The notes under the pieces were generated by a model. The model saw only the letters and a list, made by a program, of their open reading frames with translations. It was not told the DNA's origin and did not search any database. Made by a program: the position numbers and the translations under genes. This document shows positions 44,435-55,542 of a stretch of DNA of 64,000 nt, in pieces (within the stretch, counting starts at the first letter, position 1; the number at the start of each line of letters is the position of its first letter). Location: the NCBI RefSeq assembly GCF_027579695.1, contig NC_083577.1, positions 29,323,698-29,387,697 of the forward strand, given 5' to 3'. Source of the DNA: Neoarius graeffei. Lineage: Eukaryota > Chordata > Actinopteri > Siluriformes > Ariidae.

Positions 44435-46034
44435 CAGTGGCGCTTGAAAGTTTGTGAACCCTTTAGAATTTTCTATATTTCTGCATAAATATGACCTAAA
44501 ACATCATCAGATTTTCACACAAGTCCTGAAAGTAGATAAAGAGAACCCAGTTAAACAAATGAGACAAAAATATTATACTTGGTCATTTATTTATTGAGGA
44601 AAATGATCCAATATTACATATCTATGAGTGGCAAAAGTATATGAACCTTTGTTTCAGTATCTGGTGTGACCCCCTTGTGCAGCAATAACTGCAACTACGG
44701 TAAACGTTTCCAGTAACTGTTGATCAGTCCTGCACACCGGCTTGGAGGAATTTTAGCCCGTTCTTCCGTACAGAACAGCTTCAACTCTGGGATGTTGGTG
44801 GGTTTTCTCACATGAACTGCTCGCTTCAGGTCCTTCCACAACATTTCGATTGGATTAAGGTCAGGACTTTGACTTGGCCATTCCAAGACATTAACTTTAT
44901 TCTTCTTTAACCATTCTTTGGTAGAACGACTTGTGTGCTTAGGGTCGTTGTCTTGCTGCATGACCCACCTTCTCTTGCGATTCAGTTCATGAATAGACGT
45001 CCTGACATTTTCCTTTAGAATTCGCTGGTATAATTCAGAATTCATTGTTCCATCAATGATAGCAAGTCATCCTGGCCCAGACGCAGCAAAACAGGCCCAA
45101 ACCATGATACTACCACCACCATGTTTCACAGATGGGATAAGGTTCTTATGCTGAAATGCAGTGTTTTCCTTTCTCCAAACATAACGCTTCTCATTTAAAC
45201 CAAAAAGTTCTATTTTGGTCTCATCTGTCCACAAAACATTTTTCCAAGAGCCTTCTGGCTTGTCCACGTGATCTTTAGCAAACTGCAGACGAGCAGCAAT
45301 GTTCTTATTGGAGAGCAGTGGCTTTCTCCTTGCAACCCTGCCATGCACACCATTGTTGTTCAGTGTTCTCCTGATGGTGGACTCATGGACATTAGCCAAT
45401 GTGAGAGAGGCCTTCAGTTGCTTAGAAATTACCTTGGGGTCCTTTGTGACCTCGCCGACTATTACAAGCCTTGCTCTTGGAGTGATCTTTATTGGTCGAC
45501 CACTCCTGGGGAGGGTAACAATGGTCTTGAATTTCCTCCATTTGTACACAATCTGTCTGACTGTGGATTGGTGGAGTCCAAACTCTTTAGAGATGGTTTT
45601 GTAACCTTTTCCAGCCTGATGAGCATCAACAACACTTTTTCTGAGGTCCTTCGAAATCTCCTTTGTTCGTGCCATGATATACTTCCACAAACGTGTTGTG
45701 AAGATCAGACTTTGATAGATCCCTGTTCTTTAAATAAAACAGGGTGCCCACTCACACCTGATTGTCATCCCATTAATTGAAATCACCTGACACTAATTTC
45801 ACCTTCAAATTCACTGCTAATCCTAGAGGTTCACATACTTTTGCCACTCACAGATATGTAATATTGGATCATTTTCCTCAATAAATAAATGACCAAGTAT
45901 AATATTTTTGTTTTTTGTTTGTTTAACTGGGTTCTCTTTATCTACTTTGAGGACTTGTGTGTGAATCTGATGTTTTAGGTCACATTTATGCAGAAGAAAA
46001 TTCTAAAGGGTTCACAAACTTTCAAGCACCACCG
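44435..46034 (-). mobile_element. Tc1/mariner family A, near-complete copy
   Basis: The ends CAGTGGCGCTTGAAAGTTTG and (inverted) CGGTGGTGCTTGAAAGTTTG are flanked by TA (44433-44434 and 46035-46036). Its length of 1,600 bp agrees with the copy at 61634-63231. Each terminal repeat is about 220 bp long. Confidence 0.95.
44690..45675 (-). pseudogene. Tc1 transposase (family A) with one internal stop
   Basis: It starts MARTKEISKDLRKSVVDAHQ and reads openly to FAASGPG, where a TGA at 45069-45067 replaces a sense codon (Gln in the sister copy). It then continues in the same frame with the second half, starting at MNSELYQRILKENV. The catalytic residues are all present: Asp in VLWTDETK, Asp in MQQDNDPKHTS and Glu in SPDLNPIEMLW, 34 residues apart. 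The C-terminus after INSYWKRLP is cut by a stop relative to the sister copy. Apart from the nonsense codon and the shorter end, it is intact. Confidence 0.93.
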
Positions 46035-47984
46035 TATTTACAACAAACTGCAAAAAATATATCTATTTTCTGAATGGAATAGAAAAATCTGAATATTTCA
46101 AGCATGTAATTTTTTTTTCTATGCTTGGAATTTAATTCTGGTCTAATTCTACTTATTCCAACAGGATTCCAAATACTCTATAAACATTCCATTCTGCTAT
46201 GAATCAGAAAAAAAATTATAAGAAAGTCACAGTACTTTATTTTTTTTAAAAAAGTACTTCATCTACTTCAACAATGTTATACAAAGATCGATCCATAACA
46301 GTTGTAAATGTCACTTAATTCCACAGCGTGTCGATAATGGTGGACACTGGTGAAAACGATCACTATTATCGACACCTTACGTGACTTCTCAAACACGCAT
46401 TTAGATACAAAATGGCGACTGTCAAATGAAAGAATAAGAAACAAAATAGGTTTTGATAAGGAGATCATGAAATATCGGTGAATTTGATCAGTAAAAACAT
46501 GCCCATGATCTTTCCACCATGCTTACCTGCGATAATAACGTCCGGATTTTCCTCAAATTGCTGATCAAGCTAAAAAAAATTCCATCTCGGGTAACAAACT
46601 GTCTCATCAGACGACAAGATCAAAGAGTTAGGTGGGTCTTCCGATTGATTAACCAATAATAACTGTTGTAGCTCTAAGATTTTTTTTTTTTTTATTGGTA
46701 AATCTGAAAATGTGTCGATAATTATGGCCTGTCGATAATTGTAGTTGCCGCTCTATCCACCTTATTATTATACATTTTCCTTTTGCCTGGCTACAAATCT
46801 AATCGCGCAAATGTGTTTTATAAAAGTCTCTCTTCATTTTAATTGAAATTCCCCCCAGAGAGCATCACGGTGCAAGGACTGTTCATCTATTAGTGTCCCA
46901 TCAAATTATTTTCATTCAAAATAAAATAGTGAGAGGTGAAGGCTACAAATAAAATCGTGAATGCAGCAGGCAGTTTGAATAAATTCCTAACAAAGTGATG
47001 GGATGTGAAATAAAAGACGACAAAGCCTGAAAAGGTTTTAATCCATCTTCATCTGCTTTCTGTTTCAGCTTATCAAACAAAAACACCACAGTTCTTGTTT
47101 ACTACTGGCTCACAAGAGCGAGGTTTGCGAATTCACATCTGAAATCTGAACAAAGCGAAATGAACCGCAACCAGAAACACACGTCTTTCTCACGCCACTG
47201 TCCTTCCCTCTGCAGCAAATTGGCTTTTATGTTGGGCAAATTTTTGGTCTAAATTGAAAGCAGAAAAGCGCAACATTCCCAGGCGTCTCCTGTATCTCAG
47301 AGTTGAAACTTCTAAACAAACTGGCTAAACTGATCGTCTTCTCATTTCAGGTAAACACATTTACTTGCTCAGATTTAAACTGAGGACACTTTCAGAGCTG
47401 CGACTCCTAAAGATATTTGCATGAGATGCTGCCTTCGTGTCTTGCACATGGAGTCCACCACCATCAACTCCACTGTCTCGGAAAAACAAGTCACGTGGAA
47501 ACGAGGCTAATTTCCAAAAGAAGATCGTTTTATCGTCTAAACTTTTTAGGATACTGAAAATATCGATACTTTGCGTTTTGAAAATATTGTTACACTGAAG
47601 GGGAAAAATAAGTGTGATTGGAGAGAACATTACACACGACTTAAACAAGAATATTTACACAAGTTATCAAAACGTTTAATTTTTATTTAATTGCTTATGC
47701 CAAATGGAATTTAAACAAACAGGTTTCTCATTACTAGCTTGAATTATTGAATTAATCTAGTATTAACACGATCCAATAAAAATAAATGAACCTGATTGAT
47801 CAAATGTGTGAACAACAGTGAAGTGTGTAATGTTGCTGTTTCACGACACCGATCACCCGGGGCTTTGTAAATACACGATCAAACCATGCTGGACTTACGA
47901 AAACAAAATTGTCACAATGTACCTTGATTCATTCATGTGGAACCGATGTACACTTTTTTTTCCCCCCCGCCCCTCGCAGTGAAC

Positions 47985-48338
47985 ACCGACTAGTGGCCTA
48001 GTGGTAGCGTGTCCGCCTCTCGATTGGGAGATCGTGAGTTCTATTCACGGTCGGGTCATACCAAAGACCATCATAAAAATGGTACCTACTGCCATCTGGC
48101 AAGGCACGCTGCAATACAGATGTGCATGGGGAGTTAAACTCTCGTGGTTACCAGAGGACTAGCCCCCCACTGTAACCCTAGCTATGTAATAGGCCAGAGG
48201 CCGAGGGCTATGGAAACGGAGATTGGCGCCGCCTGATGCACCACATACAGGTTGGGCCAGGTTAGTACTTGAGTGGGAGACTACCTAGGAATACCAGGTA
48301 CTGTAAGGCGTGGGAAAGACTTTGACTTTTTGACTTGA
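47985..48338 (+). mobile_element. Chimeric tRNA / 5S-rRNA SINE, copy 2 (best preserved)
   Basis: It is flanked by the 13-bp direct repeats CCTCGCAGTGAAC (47972-47984 and 48339-48351). The head AGTGGCCTAGTGGTAGCGTG holds the A box; GTGAGTTCTATTCACGG holds a weak B box. The body CATACCAAAGACCATCATAA follows. Positions 48231-48309 then resemble the 3' two-thirds of 5S rRNA: GGTTAGTACTTGAGTGGGAG and CTACCTAGGAATACCAGGTA differ from typical vertebrate 5S at only a few positions. The tail is (TTTGACT)n. It is inserted in the last rab3gap1 intron, antisense to the gene. Confidence 0.9.
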
Positions 48339-48699
48339 CCTCGCAGTGAACCGCACCACATTCCCATGTTTGTGTTTGTTGAGAAGAAGAGAAGTTCCAG
48401 AAGCCCTGCAAGTCTAATCATAAGGAGTGAAAAGTACAGGCTTTATACGTTAATGCTCAACTTTTTTTTTTTTTAAAAGGGGGTAAAATTATGCATTGCA
48501 TATCGATCTTATTCAAACAGAGTAGTGGTATCGAGGTCAGCTTGGTAATCGTACACTGGTGCATAAAGTCTCATACAAAGCATTCGAGGAAACGTTTGCT
48601 TGTCCCAGAACGTTGATATTCATACAGAAGGCGCTATAGATGTATTACATGTGAATATGTTTTCTTCTCAGACACTTTGCCTGTCTGAATGTCTTGTAA

Positions 48700-48815
48700 G
48701 ACACTCCCTGAAGCGCCCTTGAGTAAGGCAGCTAACCCCCAACAGCTCCGGCAAGTGTGGTGGTGTCCCTTGGGTCTGTTTAGCCAAAGAAAAACCGATG
48801 TGATTATCAGTCATG
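48700..48815 (+). repeat. SINE-V body fragment
   Basis: It contains GCGCCCTTGAGTAAGGCAGC, CCCCAACAGCTCCGGCAAG and GTGATTATCAGTCATG. The tRNA-like head is missing. Confidence 0.7.
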
Positions 48816-49846
48816 AATTCGCATAAAGATTTGCATGTGTTAAAATTTAAATACAAAATATGCTGTCACAATTTGGGGGAGAAAAAAAAAATTTGTCAAA
48901 TTTCAGTCACATCTTACCTTTAAATGATATATTTTCTTACATTTTTGAACAAGAGTGCTCTGAGAGCACAATATCCCCCGCTGGCAACTTGGCCATAACT
49001 CTGGTAAAATGCGAATGAATTGAACGAAATTGCAATATGCGTATTACTGACATGTAACAAAGAATCCTGCCAAGTTTTGTGAAATTCCTCCAAAAATTGT
49101 GAGAGGAGTTGAGTTCAGAACGTGAGTACCCTTCCCGGGATGGACGGACATCGCCACGACATAATCCCTCTTTGTGAGGGAAGTTGATTTCAGAAAGCAA
49201 GCACACCTTGATGAAATTGCCAAAGTTTGTTAATAATCAAGGGCATAACTCTGGGAAAATTTGCCCAAATTAAACGAAATTTCAATCTGTGTATAGCCAT
49301 CATATAACAAAGCCTTTTGCCAAGTTTGGTGAAATTCCTCCACAAATTGTGAGCGGAGTTGAGTTCAGAAGAACGTACACCCTCATGAAACTGTCAAAGT
49401 GCAAGTTATTTAATCAAGGGTCAAAACTCTGGGAAAATTTCCACAAACGAAATTAAATCACAGTATGCGTATTACCGTTATATAACAAGGCCTTTTCCCA
49501 AGCTACGAGAAATTCATCCAAAAATTGTGAGAGGAGTTGATGTCAGAAGGCAAGCGCACCTTCATGAAATTGTGAAAGTACAACGTTGTTAATCAAGGGC
49601 TGGAACTCTGGGAAAATGTGACTGAACTGAACAAAATTACAATATGCGTACTACCGACATATAACAATTCCTCTTGTCAAGTTTGGTGAAATTCCTGGAA
49701 AAATTGTGAGAGGAGTTGATTTCAGAAGGAAAACACACTCTAATGAAACTGTCCAAGTATAATTTTGTTAATCAAGGGCTGGAACTCTGGTAAAATGCGA
49801 CTGAACTGAACAAAATTGCAATATGCGTATTACCGACATATAACAA

Positions 49847-50959
49847 CACTACAAAAAATAAAAATCTTAGGAAGTTTGTCTATTTTCAAGTCAAAACATC
49901 TAGCCACCCTTATTATAAGACATACTTGCCCACCTCATTTAGCTAGAAAGGCTAGTTTTTAGACAGTCCATCTTGAAAATCTTGTATAGACAAAATGTCT
50001 TGAAAAAGTCTTATTTGGAGCACCTTTGAAAATAAAAAGTTTTTTTTAAAACAAGTAAGTACATTTTGGACATTTGTCAAATGCGGTTCATCTTGTTTCA
50101 AGAAAAAAAACAAAAAGTATGCTTGTTTTGGGAATAAATGAACTTTACTGAAATCTTTGAATCTTGCCCCCAAAATGCACTGTTGCTTTGGCGTTGTGTA
50201 AGCACTGTAAGTCAAAATGCGTAGACTTTATTTATTTATTTTGGTGTCTGAGGTCCTGGGGAAGTGGAATCTTAAGAGATGTTTTAATGTTTGAATGTTG
50301 AAATGGGGGGAAAAAAAAAAAAAACTTGTTCCAATGCTACACGTGTCGTCAACTTGATTCAAGATAGTCTCTGGTGTCATATCTAGAGTATTTTACTAAT
50401 TACAGGTCACGAAAAGAGAATCTTTTAAGCTAGCAATGCTTAGTTGTAGAATTTAACAATCCTAATATTAGTATATTTATCTTAAATTCAGTTTTTACTG
50501 CTAAGACTTTGTCATCCACTTTGGCTCAGGTGGATAAGGCGCCATACCATAGATCCGGGGACCCGGGTTCGATTCCGACCTGAGGTCATTTCCCAATCCC
50601 TCCCCGTCTCTCTCCCGCTCATTTCCTGTCTCTACACTATCCTATCCAATAAAGGTGGAAAAGGCCCCCAAAAAAAATCTTTAAAAAAAAAAAAAAAAGA
50701 CTTGAATGGCTAAATGTAAGAAGTACGATCTTGTTATAAGAACTATTTTGAGTTAATCAGATCTCGCATAATAAGTTCCCCAATCTTATTTTGGAATTAT
50801 TTCATCTAAAAACAGGTTAGATTTTTCATCTTACTTTAAGAAATCTTACCAAGTCAAATTTGACTAGTTCCATTGGCAGATTTTTTTCACCTGATTCAAG
50901 CAAATATGCTTTGTTTTAATCTTTTATTTCTTATTTTTGAAAGGCCATTTTTTGCAGTG
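49847..50959. mobile_element. TIR element (CACTGCAAAAAAT type) inserted in the tandem array
   Basis: The left end CACTACAAAAAATAAAAATC and the right end, read inward, CACTGCAAAAAATGGCCTTT are inverted. The broken array unit resumes as AAAGAATCCTGCCAAGTTTC. The interior is AT-rich with CTTGTTTCAAG-type repeats. It carries a SINE-T insertion (50518-50700). Confidence 0.7.
50518..50700 (+). mobile_element. SINE-T (tRNA-derived), well preserved
   Basis: The head TTGGCTCAGGTGGATAAGGC contains the A box, and GGGTTCGATTCCGACC a consensus B box. The body CCCTCCCCGTCTCTCTCCCG is followed by CCAATAAAGGTGG and a poly-A tail. The direct repeat AAGACTT flanks it (about 50504-50510 and 50697-50703). Confidence 0.85.
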
Positions 50960-51234
50960 AAAGAATCCTGCCAAGTTTCATGAAATTCCTCCAAAAATTG
51001 AGAGGAGTTGATTTCAGAAGGTGAGCACCCTTCCCGGGACGGACATTGCCACAACATAATCCCCCTTCAGGCCTTTCGGCCAGCGGGGAATAAAAACTGG
51101 CCTTTTTTTTTTTTTTTAAATACATCTGACGATCTTAAAGCTAATTATCTCTGTTTTTCATGGTAGAAATGATTCTTTCAAATCCACTTTACTAATTCAT
51201 TTTTTATAGGTCTTGTTTGTGCGAAGCCATGGCC

Positions 51235-51415
51235 AAATGGTGAGAGAAGCAGCTTTGGGACCAAAAGGTAGCTTGTTCAAATCCCTGAAACAGCAGGATT
51301 GGCTGAAGCAAGGCACCCAACCCCCAACAGCTCCGGCAAGCGTGGTGCCGTACCTCGTGTCTGTTTTGCTATGAAAAACTGATGACGCAATCATCAGAAC
51401 CCGGCCATAATAAAT
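51235..51415 (+). mobile_element. SINE-V, copy 3
   Basis: The head GCCATGGCCAAATGGTGAGA with AGAAGCAGCTTTGGGACCAA is followed by a mutated B box (TTGTTCAAATCCC). The body is AAGGCACCCAACCCCCAACA, and the end GATGACGCAATCATCAG. Confidence 0.8.
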
Positions 51416-52167
51416 GTTCAAGGGCAGCTCTGAAGTTTGGCCTTACAGTCTTCTAGTCACGACCACAGCCCTAGAGTGATCAGAAAGCCCAGTATTTTTT
51501 CCTTTAATTGCGGAAAGCTGATAACGGAGAACTCTTATTTTTCCATCAGTGCAGATTATGAGCTTCATATTTAATCAAGCCATCTCCATACAGCTCCATC
51601 GAGAGCATTAATTTATTCAACCCAGTGTGTCAGACGGGTGTGTGGTCAGAGTGTTGTCTTGGGTTCGAGAGGATGTGACAGCAACAGTATTAGAACGCTG
51701 TGTCTTAAAGGAAAAACAACAAAGCAATTATCACTGAATAAAAAACAAATAAAAGTTTCAAAAGGTCTCAACTGAATGATTTTAATTCTTAAATGTTCTG
51801 ACATCAAGTTGTTTTTATTTTCCATTTGTGGCAATGAGCGGGTGGTTTTTTTCCCCTCTCTTTTTAAACAAGTAGCTCGGCCAATGGGTTAAATTACCTC
51901 TGTGTCACATTATAGCACTCTAAATGAAACCCAGATATCGGCTTCATTTAATTAATTTAGTTAATTACGATGAACAGCTAAAAACAGCTCGCGTATGCCG
52001 GTGAGAGCACTTTTTTTTTCCAACAGTCTATTATTTCAAAATAGTCTACATGCTAAGAATGATGGCTCTTCATTTACCATTCATTCCAAATGACTAAATG
52101 CAGTTATCTCTCTGTCAAGTGTGTTCATGAGATAAAGGACACTCGATGCTGGTTCTGATCTTGAAAT

Positions 52168-53367
52168 CAGGCTTGTAGTACTCGAATCTGACTCGTGCCC
52201 TAATTTTAAGGACTCATGACTTGACTTGAGCACTGATAACTTGGACTCCTGCATTAACTGCATTTGGACTTGTAAATTGGAGACGAGGACTCGGATTTTT
52301 TCTTCATGTTTTGTAACATGCCATAATAATTTCTCATCTCATCTCATTATCTCTAGCCGCTTTATCCTGTTCTACAGGGTCGCAGGCAAGCTGGAGCCTA
52401 TCCCAGCTGACTACGGGCGAAAGGCGGGGTACACCCTGGACAAGTCGCCAGGTCATCACAGGGCTGACACATAGACACAGACAACCATTCACACTCACAT
52501 TCACACCTACGGTCAATTTAGAGTCACCAGTTAACCTAACCTGCATGTCTTTGGACTGTGGGGGAAACCGGAGCACCCGGAGGAAACCCACGCGGACACG
52601 GGGAGAACATGCAAACTCCGCACAGAAAGGCCCTCGCCGGCCCCGGGGCTCGAACCCGGACCTTCTTGCTGTGAGGCGACAGTGCTAACCACTACACCAC
52701 CATGCCGCCCCGCCATAATAATTTGGCATAAGACATTTATATCTACATTAATTTTTATACTAATTTTGTCCAAGAGAATGCACGTTCACCTGTTCATACG
52801 TCATGTTCAGGAACAAACTAACGTTAATGGTGCTCAAATGCCTGGAGAGAAGCCCCTAGGATCGTCCACTTTGCTTATACAGACTTCTCGTGCAGTGGGA
52901 AAAAAATACACTGCTATGTGTTCCATATGTAGAAAAGTTATCGAGGAGACGACGGGGACGACCTCGAACTTCAATCGTCATTTGGCGAAACTCCACCCAG
53001 AGAAGGAAGTGACACGCTATGTTCATTGCTCTGTTGATAGTGGGCGGGGCTTGCTGAGCGATGAACTAGCTAGTGTTAACCCTCTCTCATGTTATTTGCC
53101 CTGTTGATAGTGGGCGGGGCTTGCTGAGCGATGAACAAGCTTTTTATCTGTAGCCTGTTGACTAAAATGGGGCAGTCGAGCAGGAACGTTAGTCCAACAC
53201 AGTAGCAGAGACGCTTTCACATAAAGGCAGCAACAGCCACCGTCACATGGTGTAGCTGGAGTCTTGTTCTTGGACTCGACACGAAATTTTCTTAAATGAC
53301 TGACTTGAACACTGGGGACTCGAGACTGGACTCGAACTTGAGGTTAAGTGACTCGACTCCAACACTA
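52168..53367 (+). mobile_element. hAT element with BED zinc finger, copy 2, interrupted by a SINE
   Basis: The ends CAGGCTTGTAGTACTCGAAT and (inverted) TAGTGTTGGAGTCGAGTCAC belong to the family at 1132-1928. The plus-strand frame ending at 53107 has TAMCSICRKVIEETTG and SNFNRHLAKLHPEKE, a good BED finger (CxxC, HxxxxH). No RNase H-like transposase domain follows. SINE-A is inserted at 52333-52711. Confidence 0.85.
52333..52711 (-). mobile_element. SINE-A, full length, inserted in hAT copy 2
   Basis: The 13-bp repeats GCCATAATAATTT at 52320-52332 and 52712-52724 flank it. The uninterrupted site survives in hAT copy 1 (reverse complement around 1755-1770). It is nearly identical to 61087-61463. 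Confidence 0.95.
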
Positions 53368-53795
53368 TCTTGAGGTTTCACTTAATGTATGCAAATTTAA
53401 AGCAAAGGATACGGTAGATCACATATATCATAAGTACTGTCTTCGTGACAGGTGAGTCAGGTTTGCTGGAACGGATCCATACTGAATAGAATATTTGCAA
53501 CATTTCATACGCATGCAGCATATAACACACTGGCTCTCCTGGAGAAGCTCAAACACAATTAAAAAAAAAAAAAATCCACAAGCACTGGCTCAGAGCAAGG
53601 TGCAATGATGTTCGCTGGTTAGCTGCCATGCTTATTAGCCACGCCCCCTACAGGCTGCCAATCAATAGGTAGAAGTTTTCTGCTCGAGTGCTTTCCTCGA
53701 CCCAGAGATCGTCATGACTCACGCGAGTCCAGGACTCAGAAAAGAGTCTCTCGAGGCAATGTGTGTGCGTGTGTGTAAGCAAGGGGAGTGTTTAC

Positions 53796-53898
53796 CCGTT
53801 GAGCGCTGACAAACAGTTTATGGATGATGCTGCCTGCCGGGCCCCGCCCCGCCCCAATCACGGCCACCTCCGGCTCTTCTAACAGAGAGCTCACGAAC
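53796..53898 (-). CDS. rab3gap1: rab3gap1 penultimate exon
   Basis: 103 nt; the first base completes a codon begun in the exon ending at 58899 (CA+G). It reads FVSSLLEEPEVAVIGAGRG then PAGSIIHKLFVSAQR, the conserved region before the C-terminal tail of the catalytic subunit. The acceptor is CTCAG|GTTCG (AG at 53900-53899), and its pyrimidine tract is the (CT) strand of a GA microsatellite. The donor is CGG|GTAAAC. The GC-rich stretch GGGGCGGGGCGGGGCCCGG inside the exon encodes GAGRGPAG. The match to the vertebrate family is strong. Confidence 0.94.

Positions 53899-53900
<2 letters not shown>

Positions 53901-53936
<36 letters not shown>
53901..53936. repeat. (GA)n microsatellite serving as splice-acceptor tract
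   Basis: 18 GA units lie directly next to the acceptor AG of the rab3gap1 exon 53898-53796, so on the coding strand they form an uninterrupted CT tract. Confidence 0.95.
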
Positions 53937-53938
<2 letters not shown>

Positions 53939-53939
53939 A

Positions 53940-55534
53940 GAACTGAAGAAACGGATGATGTATTTGCACAAATTACATATCTGCATGCAATTTTGTTTTT
54001 TGGTTCATGTTGAGAAAGGAGCAAGACAGAGATTGAGATGAATGAAACTGAACAGAGACGCAGGGGAAGAAGTTTAAAAAAAAAATGCTTTCATAATTGC
54101 ACTGACTCGATTCATCTCATTTTAGTACCAAGCGAGCCGGAAAATGCTCTCTGATACCTCAAGCAAAAAAAGTCTGACTCATTAAAACACGAACACAAAA
54201 AACGAGCCGTGTGACTGCTGTAGTTTTTCAGTCCAGTCAGCCCTGTTTAAAAGCTGTGCACAGAAACCACTCACCATTTCTGAAAAGCTCTTTCAGGAGA
54301 AAAAGACAGAGGGAAAAAAAAAAAGACTATTTTTTAAAAAATATTATTCAATTTTTTTTCCTTTTGATGAAGTTGCTTGGGCTTGTTTATCCATTCGGCC
54401 TTGCTCTGATATACATCATATATTCTCCCCCCTCCCAATCCAACGGAGCTGCGAGTTCCTCCTTAATGAGGCCGGTGAGCTTCTCCTGTCCTACCCCGTA
54501 CTCACCTCCAACTGACCCCGGGAACTAACGAGGCTCGCAAGCCTTTTGTGTGACATGACCCAGGCTGAACCCGTCAAAGCCGCGTGCCGCTCTTCAGCGG
54601 CCTTCGCAGCTCCAGCAGGTCACTGGCCGTGACGCTTCCTTCTCCACATCTAAGCGGAATCTATTTCGGGTCTTGCTTGTGCAGAACAAGCCGGTGCAGC
54701 GCCGACATATGCCGAGATTCACGCCTGGTCATCTATAATGATATCCTCCGAGCACCTGGTCATTCCTTCAATACAGGGTGATCTATTAAGGGGATTTAGG
54801 TCGACTTCGGGGATCTATTAAAGAAGTTCTCTCTAATAGATCTTGTGTACTCGGTGGGCTCTTGAAACAAAATTGCTCTTCTCTTTGAGAGGAGTTATTG
54901 TTGTTTCAGGACCCCCTGAGTAATCTGTTGATTACCAGCTCTGCTATTATTTTGACTCGAAAACATAGCAGCTACTGTACACAAATTGAAAAACAGTCAA
55001 CAATTTTATGAACCACTACGACAGTCAGCAGCGGCTCATAACTATAGATTTTTTTTGGGGGGTGGGGGGGTGGGGGGGACACACGCAGGATGACATTTAA
55101 TTAACAACAAAGCCTTTCGACTTCATTTCATTTCCGGATATTACACCTGACTTGTACTACAAGTAAGTGACTTTTTTGACCAATTCCAGAAACAAGAGGG
55201 GAAACAACATACAGTCATCCAGCATGCTGCATGGCTTTGTTCTGTTCTCGATGCAGCAGGTGTGCTCCACATCACAATCTCAAAGTACGAGTCAAACAAA
55301 GAAGAGTTAATATATCATATATATTAAAATGGGTTGCCAGGTTTCAGCAAAGATTTTCAGCCTAACTACATCTCCCAAACCTCATCCAAATGGTCCAGGA
55401 ATTAGAAAAAAAAAATAGATTTTTCTTCCTTTTTCTCAACCTTTGTGTGACAAACAAGGCTATCATGGTGCCCACACCTTTCTGATTGAGATTATCCACT
55501 TCACAACCTTCCATTCACTCTTGCAATTTCTGCA
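53940..55534. other. rab3gap1: rab3gap1 intron sequence without recognised repeat
   Basis: No exon with matching phase was found. G-rich tracts lie at 55055-55080. The segment 54430-54790 is less AT-rich and could hold conserved noncoding sequence, but nothing was recognised. Confidence 0.4.
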
Positions 55535-55542
55535 ATATACAG

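Larger units (their letters stand above)
43793..46755. mobile_element. TIR element with repeated ATTATCGACA motifs, split by a Tc1 copy
   Basis: The left end TAGAGTGGCGGCTACAATTA and the right end, read inward, TAGAGCGGCAACTACAATTA match at 17 of 20 positions. The motif (A)TTATCGACA or its complement occurs seven times, clustered near both sides (43975-44030, 46328-46380, 46710-46740). Without the inserted Tc1 element its length is about 1.36 kb. No transposase frame was found. The superfamily and target duplication are undetermined. Confidence 0.75.
48972..51092. mobile_element. TIR element built of ~179-bp tandem units, split by another element
   Basis: The ends TATCCCCCGCTGGC and (inverted) TATTCCCCGCTGGC match. 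The motif AACTCTGG recurs at 48997, 49247, 49425, 49604 and 49783. The last three intervals are 178, 179 and 179 bp; the first unit is longer. Each unit carries CAAATTGTGAGNGGAGTTGA-type and TGGTGAAATTCCTCC-type blocks. An insertion at 49847-50959 interrupts the last unit. No coding capacity. Confidence 0.8.
40567..53795 (-). other. rab3gap1: rab3gap1 last intron (13.2 kb), repeat-filled
   Basis: It runs from donor CGG|GTAAAC (53796/53795) to acceptor TGCAG (40567). It contains Tc1 family A (44435-46034) within a TIR element, a chimeric SINE (47985-48338), a tandem TIR element (48972-51092), SINE-V copies and a hAT element (52168-53367), plus GA and CA microsatellites. The segments 40600-43790 and 46760-47980 otherwise show no recognised repeat or exon. 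Confidence 0.85.

Noticed and set aside
45268..45780. 170-residue frame opposite the Tc1 transposase (similarly 62457-62906 and 9803-10150)
   Set aside because: Antisense shadow of the transposase coding strand; its sequence follows that of the transposase in each copy.
48231..48309. Independent 5S rRNA gene
   Set aside because: Only the 3' part of 5S rRNA is present, it is diverged, and it lies inside the target duplications of a SINE.
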